Shown here piece after piece: positions 31,415-38,299 of a DNA stretch of 42,997 nucleotides. Source of the stretch: a virus. The translations under genes and the position numbers were made by a program. The DNA lies in the IMG/VR virus record IMGVR_UViG_3300006163_000008, positions 1-42,997 of that record; one strand, given 5' to 3'. Under the pieces are notes generated by a model that did not search any database, was not told the origin of the DNA, and was given only the letters and a program-made list of their open reading frames with translations. Every line of letters starts with the position of its first letter. The first letter of the stretch is position 1.

Positions 31415-31611
31415 GCCCGCACCTGCTCGTCCGTCCAGTCGAGCACGACGGTGCTGTCCTGGACGACGCCGAGGCGTGTCAGCGCGCTGCTTCCGTTGAC
31501 CGCCGCGATGATCGCGTCACCTACCTCGTCGGCCCATTCGTCACCGGCGTGCTCGTCGTCGGGTGCGACGGCGTACAGCTGCACGATCACTTCGACTCGC
31601 AGGTTCGCCAT
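31411..31611 (-). CDS. Small acidic hypothetical protein
   Basis: 66 aa from ATG 31611, sharing one base with the upstream TGA; a GTG at 31614 is also possible. Strand-helix-strand layout (RVEVIVQLYAVAPDDEHAG, GDAIIAAVNGSSALTRLG). Not recognised. Confidence 0.6.
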   Translation of the reverse strand: MANLRVEVIVQLYAVAPDDEHAGDEWADEVGDAIIAAVNGSSALTRLGVVQDSTVVLDWTDEQVRA

Positions 31612-32021
31612 CACCGCCGCCGCTTCTGCGTGCCGAACAGGAACTCGCGCCGCAGCATGTGCGCCAGCATCGTGTCGCCGCGTTGGAAGCGTGACGTGAC
31701 TTGCGCCATCGCTTCGATCATGCTCTCGTCGGGCAGCTTCTCCAACGTGCGCAGCGCCGGTGCACGCAGCTGCGACTGCGTGACGCGTTCGCCGCCGCGG
31801 CTCAGCTTCCAGAGCCGGTTGTCTTCATCGAAGGCGACCATGCCGTAGCGGCGCATCCAGGCGAGGCGGATGCCAACCGGGCGGGCGCCCTCTTCGGCGG
31901 GGAAGCCGAGGTCTTCGGCTAGCTCGTGGCTGGTGACGCCGCGCCCGTTCGTGTTCTCCGCGATCCGGAACAGGATGTCCAGGTCGCGGAAGTCGTACAG
32001 CGATGCGTGCAGGTCGCTCAT
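31611..32021 (-). CDS. Winged-helix-like DNA-binding protein
   Basis: 136 aa from ATG 32021. Residues about 10-75 look like a winged helix (FRDLDILFRIAENTNGRGV, TSHELAEDLGFP, then RLAWMRRYGMVAFDED). A helical C-terminal half ends in KRRR. Likely a transcription regulator. Confidence 0.65.
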   Translation of the reverse strand: MSDLHASLYDFRDLDILFRIAENTNGRGVTSHELAEDLGFPAEEGARPVGIRLAWMRRYGMVAFDEDNRLWKLSRGGERVTQSQLRAPALRTLEKLPDESMIEAMAQVTSRFQRGDTMLAHMLRREFLFGTQKRRR

Positions 32022-32716
32022 GCCGTCCCTCCGTTGTCGTTGACCAGCTTGTATGTCAGGCCGCCGCCGCGTGTGATGCGGTCGGCGCGCAGCAACCCTT
32101 GATCGCGCAGCGTGTCGAACGCGCTCGCTGCGGTGCGGGTTGTCATTGCCATGCCGCCATTCCGTTTCAACCCGTCGATCACGACGGACATCGTGAAGCC
32201 GTCGCTCAGTTCGTCGCCGTGCGTGCCCAGGTAGTTACGTACCGCGTCCACGCGTAGGTCGTGCTGCTTGCGTGCGCGTGCCGCGTTGCCTGCCGCGTGC
32301 GCGGCGCTGCGCTGCGCCGGTGCGCCCTGCTTCGGTCCGGGCTGCGTGATCTCTAGCTTGCGCAGCACGACCTGCAGCTGCGACCGCATCTGCATCAGCT
32401 CAGCGCGTTCGGTGTTCAGCTCGGCCAGCTTCGTCTCGATGTCGCGTAGCTCGATGCGGAACGGTTCGGCTGCGTCGCGTTGCAGCGCGGCGATGCGTGC
32501 CTTGAACGAGAAGTCGCGTGCGGTTGCAGCCGCTGTCGGCGGCGGTGCGGGCGGTGCGGGCGGCGCGGGCTTGCGCTTCGTGGACGCTGCCTTCTGCCAC
32601 GGCTCGCCGTCGCGGCGCGGCTTGCGGTGTGCGGCACTCAGGTGTCCGCCGAGTGCGTGCTGCGATCCGAACGACTTGCCGCACTGCGGGCAGGTGTAGT
32701 CAGTGGCGGTTGCCAC
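32018..32716 (-). CDS. C2H2 zinc-finger/coiled-coil/winged-helix protein
   Basis: 232 aa from GTG 32716. Residues 9-30: YTCPQCGKSFGSQHALGGHL followed by SAAH, a C-x2-C...H-x4-H finger whose helix contains ALGGH. Then a Pro/Ala linker, a coiled coil (IELRDIETKLAELNTERAEL, about 88-120), and a C-terminal winged-helix-like part (SVVIDGLKRNGGMAMTTRT, DTLRDQGLLRADRI). Probably a DNA-binding regulator just downstream of the repressor. The coiled coil suggests a dimer. Confidence 0.72.
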   Translation of the reverse strand: MATATDYTCPQCGKSFGSQHALGGHLSAAHRKPRRDGEPWQKAASTKRKPAPPAPPAPPPTAAATARDFSFKARIAALQRDAAEPFRIELRDIETKLAELNTERAELMQMRSQLQVVLRKLEITQPGPKQGAPAQRSAAHAAGNAARARKQHDLRVDAVRNYLGTHGDELSDGFTMSVVIDGLKRNGGMAMTTRTAASAFDTLRDQGLLRADRITRGGGLTYKLVNDNGGTA

Positions 32717-33005
32717 GCTTCCTCCTTCGGTTGGGTTCTGGCCTGAGACAGACGGGACATGGCTCGTCGTGTTTGCCGGTGAGCAGGTAGAGCGCGCTCA
32801 TCGGTTCAGCACCTTCACGCTGCAGGGCGTCAGCGATCTTGACGAGCATGTTCATCGTCGGGGATCGCCGTCCTGCTTCGACGCGACTGAGGTACGCGTG
32901 CGACACGTCCGGCGCCAGCGCGCCCTGAGCGATGCCGAGCTTCTGCCTCGCCTCGCGGATGCGTGCGCCGATCACTGCGTCGCCGTTGCTGTGTGTGTGT
33001 GCCAT
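32700..33005 (-). CDS. XRE-family (Cro/CI-like) HTH repressor
   Basis: 101 aa. Residues about 10-75 are a complete XRE domain: GARIREARQKLGIAQGALAP, HAYLSRVEAGRRSPTMNMLV, KIADALQREG. The basic tail contains a CPVC pair (EPCPVCLRPEPNRRRKRG). A candidate lysogeny or early-phase repressor, although it sits in the middle of the early operon and not beside the integrase. The 52-bp gap upstream (33006-33057) has no clear Shine-Dalgarno and may hold a promoter. Confidence 0.85.
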   Translation of the reverse strand: MAHTHSNGDAVIGARIREARQKLGIAQGALAPDVSHAYLSRVEAGRRSPTMNMLVKIADALQREGAEPMSALYLLTGKHDEPCPVCLRPEPNRRRKRGNRH

Positions 33006-33057
33006 ACCCGTTGCCTAGCCTGGAACCCTAATGCCTCCCGTGCCTGCGGGCAAACGC

Positions 33058-33357
33058 CTACCGCACGCTCCGCGCCCGGCGCTGCAGCTGCGCCAGCTGC
33101 CGCCGCATGGCCCGCACCTGCGAGTCCACGCCGTGCGCGCCGTCGAGCACGTTCAGCGCCTGCGTGATCTGTTCGCACGCGGCCCGCACCCGATCGGCCG
33201 CGCGCTCGCGCTCGGTGCTCTGTGCGCGCCGCGTCAGTGAGCGCTGCTCGTCAGCCGACACGGCTTCCGGTTCGTGCGCGAGCGCCTCGTACGAGCGCGG
33301 CGTGTACCCGAACTGACTGCGGCTGTGCAGCAACCGCGGCAGGTGCGTCGTCCTCAC
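33058..33357 (-). CDS. Hypothetical basic coiled-coil protein
   Basis: 99 aa from GTG 33357 (GTGA). Begins TTHLPRLLHSRSQFGYTPR, then long helices (EQRSLTRRAQSTERERAADR and VRAMRRQLAQLQRRARSVR). Basic overall; could be a DNA-associated accessory of replication. Unrecognised. Confidence 0.62.
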   Translation of the reverse strand: MRTTHLPRLLHSRSQFGYTPRSYEALAHEPEAVSADEQRSLTRRAQSTERERAADRVRAACEQITQALNVLDGAHGVDSQVRAMRRQLAQLQRRARSVR

Positions 33358-33923
33358 GCATCCTCGATGAACGGGTTGCCGCTGGCGACAGGGACACGCG
33401 GCTCCGGTGTGTGCGGCTCGGCGGCGCGCTTGCGTGCGGCGACGTGCGCGCGTGCACGTGCCTCGGCTTCCTGCTCGACCTGTTCGCCGCGTGGACGCTG
33501 CTCGTGCCAGTACGCGAGCAGCTCGGCGCGTAGCTCGGCATCACCGGCGTACGTGCGCAGCATCCCGCTGTACCCGAACAGCTCGTCCTCGACCTCGCTC
33601 TCGCGGTCGTAGTGCATTCCGGCGGCGCGCATCCACTGCCGCCCGCGCTGCAGCGCCTTCGTGCGGTCCTGCCCGCCGCTGGCGCTGACGTCGCCTCGGC
33701 CGATCGCGGCGACGGCTTCCTCGACGTGCTTCGCGAGCACGGGCCACGGCGAGTGGATCAGCCCGCTGTCGTAGCGCTCACCGACGTGCGCCATCCCCGC
33801 CGCCACGAGCATCGGGTGTCCGCTGAACACGTCGAGGATGCGTTCCTCGGTGGCTGCGCTCGGCGCGCTGCCGACGCGTTCGATGAACGGGTCGCGCATG
33901 TCGCTCCACACGTACTCGGTCAC
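33354..33923 (-). CDS. Hypothetical protein next to the replication initiator
   Basis: 189 aa from GTG 33923 (GTGA with the initiator gene). Helical: RDPFIERVGSAPSAATEERI, LVAAGMAHVGERYDSGLIHS, WPVLAKHVEEAVAAIGRGD; charged C-terminus. Directly downstream of an initiator-like gene, the position taken by helicase loaders or partners in other phages, but I see no Walker motif. Confidence 0.65.
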   Translation of the reverse strand: MTEYVWSDMRDPFIERVGSAPSAATEERILDVFSGHPMLVAAGMAHVGERYDSGLIHSPWPVLAKHVEEAVAAIGRGDVSASGGQDRTKALQRGRQWMRAAGMHYDRESEVEDELFGYSGMLRTYAGDAELRAELLAYWHEQRPRGEQVEQEAEARARAHVAARKRAAEPHTPEPRVPVASGNPFIEDA

Positions 33924-34546
33924 GGGTCCTCCTTCGCGGGTAGCTGGCTGAACGGGTCGAGTGCTTGAAGGTCGAATCCGGCAGGCTCGGCAGGCTCGGC
34001 GTAGTGCAGTACGCCTGCTTGCTTAGCCTGCTCTTGAAGTTCAGAGCGGGTCAGAGCGGGTCCCGCGCGCGTGCGCGCGAGAGCACCCGGTTCCTGGGAA
34101 CCAGCCGGGAACCCGTTGTCCACACCCGCGTGTGGTTCCGGCGGTGGTTCCGCGGTACCGGGCACTCCGGTTCCTCGGAACCTGTGGACAAGCGCTAGAA
34201 CGTCTTGCTTCCTACCGCCGACGTTGCGATGCACCTCGTTCGCGCTTGCACCCGGATGGTCCGCGAGGTACGCGGTCACGCGTTCGTCCACAGTCTCGGC
34301 GTTCAGCGCGAGGAAGTCGTGCACGCGCCACCGCCCGGTGTCGAACAGGTGCAGCAACCCGACGCGGACGAGCTTGTCGAGCGCTTTGTCGAGCTTCAAC
34401 TCGGCCAGCACCGGCAGCGTCACCACGTCCGTGTGATGCCGTGTGCAGGTCAGCAGAAGCCGCGTCCAGCGCCACCGTTCGACCTCCGTCAGCGCGAGCA
34501 GCTTCGGGTTCGTGTCGTAGCCGTCGAGCAGCTTCACGTAGCTCAT
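33920..34546 (-). CDS. Replication initiation/replisome-organiser-like protein
   Basis: 208 aa from ATG 34546 (ATGA). The N-terminal part (SYVKLLDGYDTNPKLLALTE, TRLLLTCTRHHTDVVTLPV, then DKLVRVGLLHLFDTGRWRVH) is the winged-helix start seen in many actinophage initiator proteins. A second HTH-like piece follows (DHPGASANEVHRNVGGRKQD). Residues about 119-168 are a Gly/Pro/Ala linker encoded by a repeat array that looks like the origin, as in lambda gene O. C-terminus acidic with Ala/Pro. The initiator role is inferred from this combination. Confidence 0.75.
   Translation of the reverse strand: MSYVKLLDGYDTNPKLLALTEVERWRWTRLLLTCTRHHTDVVTLPVLAELKLDKALDKLVRVGLLHLFDTGRWRVHDFLALNAETVDERVTAYLADHPGASANEVHRNVGGRKQDVLALVHRFRGTGVPGTAEPPPEPHAGVDNGFPAGSQEPGALARTRAGPALTRSELQEQAKQAGVLHYAEPAEPAGFDLQALDPFSQLPAKEDP
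34041..34191. other. Candidate origin of replication inside the initiator gene
   Basis: In 151 bp: tandem TCAGAGCGGG TCAGAGCGGG (34041-34060); two palindromes GGTTCC-TG-GGAACC (34089-34102) and GGTTCC-TC-GGAACC (34169-34182); single GGAACC at 34108; GGTTCC at 34134 and 34146; and two perfect actinobacterial DnaA boxes TTGTCCACA, at 34116-34124 (plus) and 34183-34191 (minus), facing each other. The codons translate as an unstructured linker of the initiator. No AT-rich unwinding stretch is obvious. Confidence 0.7.
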
Positions 34547-34800
34547 GCGCGTTCCTCCACGTAGTCGGCGGCGCGGCGCAGCCAGGCAGCCGTCATCCAG
34601 ACCGGGAGGTAGCGGTTGCAGCGGTGGCAGAGCAGCCCGCGCACGCGCCCGGTGCGGTGGTCGTGATCGACATTCAGCCGCCGCGTCTTCGGCACGTTCG
34701 GGCAGAGCGCGCAGTGCCCGCCCTGCAGCCTGAGCAGCCGTTCGTACATCGCGGTGTCGATCCCGAGCTGCCGGGCGGTGCGTGCGATCCGCTTCGTCAC
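34543..34800 (-). CDS. Recombination endonuclease VII-like protein
   Basis: 85 aa from GTG 34800 (GTGA). Zinc/His-Me motif: Cys30-x2-Cys33 in GHCALCPN, the catalytic LNVDHDHRTGRVRGLLC (His46, His48), and Cys58-x2-Cys61 in LCHRCN. This is the endonuclease VII family, which resolves branched DNA before packaging, but shortened to the catalytic core. Confidence 0.9.
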   Translation of the reverse strand: MTKRIARTARQLGIDTAMYERLLRLQGGHCALCPNVPKTRRLNVDHDHRTGRVRGLLCHRCNRYLPVWMTAAWLRRAADYVEERA

Positions 34801-35144
34801 AGCCCGGTCACCACGTCCACCTGCACGCCTGCCCGCAGCGCGATGTCGATCATGTGTTGCGTGCCCGCCGACCGGTTCTTCTGGAACGCGATCACGAGGT
34901 CGGGCTTCTGCTCAAGCATCAGCCGGTTGCGCACGGGTCCGGCGGCGCGCCCGTAGCGGCTCCACTCGGCCGGGTACACCTGCACGTCGAAGCCGTACGC
35001 GTCCGCGATCGTTCCAGCCATCCGGTCGGCGCCGCGCGCGCCGCCGTGGATCACCGTCGTGCCGCGCGGCAGCTGCCGCAGCTTCTCACGCACGAGGTCG
35101 GCGCGGTGCCAGTCACGTGAACCACAGACGAGCACCTTCGTCAC
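34797..35144 (-). CDS. DUF2493/SLOG-type Rossmann protein
   Basis: 115 aa from GTG 35144 (GTGA). Starts TKVLVCGSRDWHRADLVREK, then HGGARGADRMAGTIADAYGF, YPAEWSRYGRAAGPVRNRLM and KPDLVIAFQKN. This is the DUF2493/YspA-like family of the SLOG superfamily, thought to bind nucleotide-derived ligands; in phages its target is unknown. Confidence 0.85.
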   Translation of the reverse strand: MTKVLVCGSRDWHRADLVREKLRQLPRGTTVIHGGARGADRMAGTIADAYGFDVQVYPAEWSRYGRAAGPVRNRLMLEQKPDLVIAFQKNRSAGTQHMIDIALRAGVQVDVVTGL

Positions 35145-35341
35145 CGTTCAGCCTCGGTAGTACGGGTCGCGTCGGAGCAGGTCGCGGTGCGCGCTGCAGG
35201 CGATGCGTCCGCCGCGTGTGCCTCGGCCGCAGTAGACGCATCGAGCTGACAGCCTGGCCCATGGATGCATCCGAGCGTGTTCAGGTCCCACCACGTCCCG
35301 GTTCGCTTGCACCGCTGGCAGTCGAGCCACAGCGCGCTCAC
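35141..35341 (-). CDS. Small zinc-knuckle protein
   Basis: 66 aa from GTG 35341 (GTGA with the next gene; its stop overlaps the DUF2493 start). The first half has ALWLDCQRCKRTGTWWDLN then GCIHGPGC, four Cys for a zinc site. The second half is Ala/Thr-rich and less protein-like; the same DNA in another frame encodes a better-looking Cys motif (next entry). A frameshift in the data or a true overlapping gene are both possible. Confidence 0.6.
   Translation of the reverse strand: MSALWLDCQRCKRTGTWWDLNTLGCIHGPGCQLDASTAAEAHAADASPAARTATCSDATRTTEAER
35148..35270 (-). CDS. Possible overlapping 40-aa Cys/His peptide
   Basis: Reading frame from ATG 35270 to the stop at 35148, inside the previous gene. 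It gives HPWARLSARCVYCGRGTRGG then RIACSAHRDLLRRDPYYRG, with C-x2-C...C-x2-H zinc spacing and a natural basic/aromatic composition. More convincing as protein than the frame it overlaps, but its start has no clear ribosome site. Confidence 0.35.
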   Translation of the reverse strand: MHPWARLSARCVYCGRGTRGGRIACSAHRDLLRRDPYYRG

Positions 35342-35652
35342 AGCCTGCGCCCGCTTCGCTGAACGCGTGTGCCGTGCGAGAGCGGCCCGGTGGTGCGCAG
35401 CGTGCCGCCACGCGACGGCGCGGTGACGCGCAGGAGGTCGTCGGCATGCTTCAACCGATCGCCCGCCCACTCGTCCAGCGCACGGACGCAGCCGTGGCAG
35501 GCAGCGACCGGCGGCAGCTTCTCCATCTCAAGCTGCTCGCTGATGTCAAGCGTGTCGGTGTGCCGCCCGCACAGCGTGCGGCCCGGGTCGAGCAGCCAGT
35601 GATACGTGAAACCGCCGCTCTTCGCGCGCCGTGCGACCTTGATCGCGTTCAT
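35338..35652 (-). CDS. Hypothetical protein
   Basis: 104 aa from ATG 35652 (ATGA). Opens NAIKVARRAKSGGFTYHWLL, then PGRTLCGRHTD and KLPPVAACHGCVRALDEWAG. The C/H pattern (C...H...C-x-x-C) resembles small phage proteins with 'H...LCG...C..C', probably zinc-binding. Function unknown. Confidence 0.65.
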   Translation of the reverse strand: MNAIKVARRAKSGGFTYHWLLDPGRTLCGRHTDTLDISEQLEMEKLPPVAACHGCVRALDEWAGDRLKHADDLLRVTAPSRGGTLRTTGPLSHGTRVQRSGRRL

Positions 35653-35798
35653 CGTGCCGTCTCCCGCAGCGGGCCGAGCGGGCGCTTCTCGAACGGGCGC
35701 ACCTCGCCGGTCAGGTTCATGCGCCGTTCGCGCCGGTAGCGGGCGCGCATCACCGCACCGACGCGCCGTCGCAGCGCGATCCGTTCTTCAAACGTCAT
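35649..35798 (-). CDS. Small basic hypothetical peptide
   Basis: 49 aa from ATG 35798; Arg-rich (FEERIALRRRVGAVMRARYR). Overlaps the preceding gene by 11 bp and the following by ATGA. May bind nucleic acid; no family call. Confidence 0.5.
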   Translation of the reverse strand: MTFEERIALRRRVGAVMRARYRRERRMNLTGEVRPFEKRPLGPLRETAR

Positions 35799-36012
35799 CG
35801 CCGTCTGCCTGCTTCCCCTCGCGGTAGCCGCGCCGCAGCCCGAGCAGGTATGCGCGTGCGACCATCTCTTCGCGCCGCAGCTGTCCCCAATACATCGCCC
35901 ACTGAGCACCGTCAGCGAAGGCGTCGCACGGCGCCAGCGCGCGGCGCAGCGCCCGTGACGGGTAGTGCCTGCTGAACACACCGGCGAGGATGGTCTTCTC
36001 GTCCCGTGTCAC
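35788..36012 (-). CDS. Small hypothetical protein
   Basis: 74 aa from GTG 36012, forming GTGA with the stop of the lysozyme-like gene. TRDEKTILAGVFSRHYPSRA, FADGAQWAMYWGQLRREEMV, LRRGYREGKQADGDD: helical and basic. No recognised domain. Confidence 0.55.
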   Translation of the reverse strand: MTRDEKTILAGVFSRHYPSRALRRALAPCDAFADGAQWAMYWGQLRREEMVARAYLLGLRRGYREGKQADGDDV

Positions 36013-36518
36013 CGACACGCCCACTCGCCTCCCCTTCCGTGCGTGTTCATCCATCCGGCGGCGAGCGCGTTCGCGTACGGCGACCAGACGCTGAACCGGC
36101 TGTACGGCGTCGAGCGCCACGTGCTCGGCAGGAACTGATAGAGGCCGGACGCGCCGGACGGGTTCTGCGCGTACGGGTTCAGGTGGCTCTCGCAGCCTGC
36201 GCGCCGCCACAGCGTCTCGCAGCTTCCGTAGGCGACGCAGGCAAGGTTGATCGCTTCGGCGGTGCTGTCTGCGTGCGCCAGCGTCCGCGTCAGCTGCTTC
36301 ACGCGCCGGTGCGCGTTCGTGTACCGCAGCCACATGCGCCGGTAGCGTCCGTGCTCCTGCCGGTAGCGCAGCTGCAGCCGCTGCTCGCGGGCCGTGTGTT
36401 CCTCCTCGTGCACGATCGGCTCGGTGCGGGTGCGCTCGGGTGCGCCACGCACGCCGCGCGCCCAGAGGATGAGCACGATCAGCAGCGCGATCACGGTCAC
36501 CCACAGCACGGCGCGCAT
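36009..36518 (-). CDS. Membrane-anchored lytic transglycosylase/lysozyme-like protein
   Basis: 169 aa from ATG 36518. N-terminal hydrophobic segment (AVLWVTVIALLIVLILWARG, residues 3-22) acts as an uncleaved signal or anchor. A charged stalk (30-90) follows. The C-terminal domain has RRAGCESHLNPYAQNPSGA (Glu in CESH as likely catalytic acid) and SGLYQFLPSTWRSTPYSRF, then AGWMNTHGRGGEWAC. This is the Rpf/transglycosylase-like fold with an outside-facing active site. Being in the early operon, it is not the lysis enzyme; exclusion of superinfecting phage or envelope remodelling are guesses. Confidence 0.82.
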   Translation of the reverse strand: MRAVLWVTVIALLIVLILWARGVRGAPERTRTEPIVHEEEHTAREQRLQLRYRQEHGRYRRMWLRYTNAHRRVKQLTRTLAHADSTAEAINLACVAYGSCETLWRRAGCESHLNPYAQNPSGASGLYQFLPSTWRSTPYSRFSVWSPYANALAAGWMNTHGRGGEWACR

Positions 36519-37768
36519 CAGCCTGCCGCCGCGTTGACCGCGTTCTGCTTCTCGACCAGCTTGTCGATCAGCCACGACGCCTCGGCACGTGTCAGGTCGT
36601 CACGCAGCGGCGACCAGTGCAGCACGTCGTTCTCGTCGCGCCCGCCGAGCCGCTTGACCAGCTCACCGACGTCGCACTCACGCAGGTTCTGCGCAATGGC
36701 AAGCCACAGCCCGGCTGTCGTGATGTGCCCGCCGCGGTCGCGCAGCTGCCCGACGAGTACATTCAGCTTGTCGTACTGCGCCTCCGTGCGCAGCTTCGTC
36801 TGCCGTTCCTCCGTGTACGTGCCCGCGTCCGGGTCGGGTGCCAGGTCGTCGGCGGGCGCCTGCGGCATCGGTGCCGGGTCGAACGCCGGTGTCACCACCG
36901 GCGCCGCCGCCCGGGCGCCGCCGGGCATGCTCGACGTCTGAGCGCCTGTAACGGCGTCTAAGGCGCTGCGGGCGTCTGCCATGCTGGCAGCCGCGGCAGG
37001 GGACGGCTCGGGCACAGCGGGTCGCTCAAGGACGCCGGTGACCGCTACCGCCGGGGACGGGCTGGCGCCCTGCAGCTGGGCGCCGTTGCCGGGCTGCGGG
37101 CTGGGCGGCAGCCGCCGGTGCGCGGCACCACCGGCGGCGAGGTTGCCGTAGCCGACGTCCAGGTCCAGCGTCGGCACCACGTAGCGCACGACCTGTCCTT
37201 CCTTGATGCCGCGGCGCTGGTCGAGCACGAGCCGGGCCGGTACGAACGGCGCGCCGCCGCCGACCGTCGCGACGAACTGCATCATCGTCGGCAGCTCGTG
37301 CGCGGCGTTCGCGCCGCGCGTGATCAGCCGCCAGCCGAGCACGGTGTCCAGCTCGGGCAGCGCGACGACGAGGCGCGTGTAGATGTCGCAGCGGTCGATG
37401 CCTTCGGCGTTGCAGATGCACGGCCCGCCGCTCAGCTCTTCGTCCATGCCGTCGCACATGCGCAGCCGTTGCGTCGCGCCTTCCCACAACTCGTACGTCT
37501 GGCGCAGGCTGTAGTGCGGCATCACGAGCACGGGCAGCACCGGCGCGTCGGTGTACAGCTGCCACTCGTCGCCGTTCGGTCCCTTCCAGGCGGACGGCCT
37601 ACCGCCGCCGTATAGCCCGGACGCTTGCTCAAGCAGCTGCTTGCGCGGCGAGGTCAGCCGGAACGATTCCAGCTTGCGCCCGGGCGCCTTCGGTTGCTTC
37701 TCGCCGCCAACGCGGATGGCACCGACGAGCGCGAGCCGCCGCTGCAACTCAATGATCGGTGTCGGCAT
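36518..37768 (-). CDS. Probable recombination directionality factor (phiC31 gp3-like)
   Basis: 416 aa. The N-terminal 215 residues carry the gp3-like pattern: TPIIELQRRLALVGAIRVG, RKLESFRLTSPRKQLLEQAS, GLYGGGRPSAWKGPNGDEWQ, YELWEGATQRLRMCDG and PCICNAEGIDRCDIYTRL, then WRLITRGANAAHELPTMMQF. A proline/alanine linker (about 220-320) leads to an extra helical domain (LRTEAQYDKLNVLVGQLRDR, LTRAEASWLIDKLVEKQNAV) also seen at the ends of phage recombination proteins. Large serine integrases need such a factor for excision, and one is present 2 kb away. A DNA-binding hydrolase is the alternative. Confidence 0.75.
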   Translation of the reverse strand: MPTPIIELQRRLALVGAIRVGGEKQPKAPGRKLESFRLTSPRKQLLEQASGLYGGGRPSAWKGPNGDEWQLYTDAPVLPVLVMPHYSLRQTYELWEGATQRLRMCDGMDEELSGGPCICNAEGIDRCDIYTRLVVALPELDTVLGWRLITRGANAAHELPTMMQFVATVGGGAPFVPARLVLDQRRGIKEGQVVRYVVPTLDLDVGYGNLAAGGAAHRRLPPSPQPGNGAQLQGASPSPAVAVTGVLERPAVPEPSPAAAASMADARSALDAVTGAQTSSMPGGARAAAPVVTPAFDPAPMPQAPADDLAPDPDAGTYTEERQTKLRTEAQYDKLNVLVGQLRDRGGHITTAGLWLAIAQNLRECDVGELVKRLGGRDENDVLHWSPLRDDLTRAEASWLIDKLVEKQNAVNAAAG

Positions 37769-38147
37769 CGGGCTTCGCCTCCGGGTTGAAGTCGGGGTGC
37801 TTGCTCTTCATGTGCCGCTGCACGTTCTGGAAGCTGCGGTGGCAGCACGGGCAGAGGCCCGCGGCGGCGCGCTTGCGTGCACGGGTCAGGTGGCCGCGCG
37901 TCGCCTGATGCGATCGTTCCTCCTGATGGAGCAAGTCGCGCGTCGCCTGATGGCGGCGATGCTCGTCGGCCAGCTTCTCCGCGTCGGTCTTGCCGGTGTA
38001 GTGCCACTGATGGCCGAGCGGGCACCACGTGTTCTTGCCTGCCCTCTTGTCGAGCAGCTGGCGGTCGAGTTCCTGCGGGATCGCGTAGGCGATGCCGCAC
38101 GTGCAGTGCACGACGGTCAGCGTCTCGCTGTACTGCAGCGTGGTCAT
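37749..38147 (-). CDS. Zinc-finger protein
   Basis: 132 aa from ATG 38147, preceded by AAGGAGGCACGCGC. Three metal motifs: VVHCTCGIAYAIPQEL, TWCPLGHQWHYTGKTD, and a C-terminal C2H2-like finger LCPCCHRSFQNVQRHMKSKH. A helical Arg/His-rich region lies between. A common actinophage family; DNA binding expected. Overlaps the start of the gp3-like gene by 20 bp. Confidence 0.75.
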   Translation of the reverse strand: MTTLQYSETLTVVHCTCGIAYAIPQELDRQLLDKRAGKNTWCPLGHQWHYTGKTDAEKLADEHRRHQATRDLLHQEERSHQATRGHLTRARKRAAAGLCPCCHRSFQNVQRHMKSKHPDFNPEAKPDADTDH

Positions 38148-38299
38148 GCGCGTGCCTCCTTCCTTCGCCGTGGCAGCGAGCGGTCGCGGCGCAGCCGACA
38201 CGCCCGCGCGTACTTGCAGATGAAGCCGCCACCGCCGAGCGGCAGGAACGAGCGCACACCTGCGCGCCCGCAGAACGTGCACTGCCGCGGCTCGCTCAT
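38144..38299 (-). CDS. Small Cys-containing basic protein
   Basis: 51 aa from ATG 38299, sharing one base with the upstream TGA. SEPRQCTFCGRAGVRSFLPL then GGFICKYARACRLRRDRSLP gives C-x2-C...C-x5-C, a probable zinc knuckle with a basic tail. The end overlaps the next gene by ATGA. Confidence 0.6.
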   Translation of the reverse strand: MSEPRQCTFCGRAGVRSFLPLGGGGFICKYARACRLRRDRSLPRRRKEARA

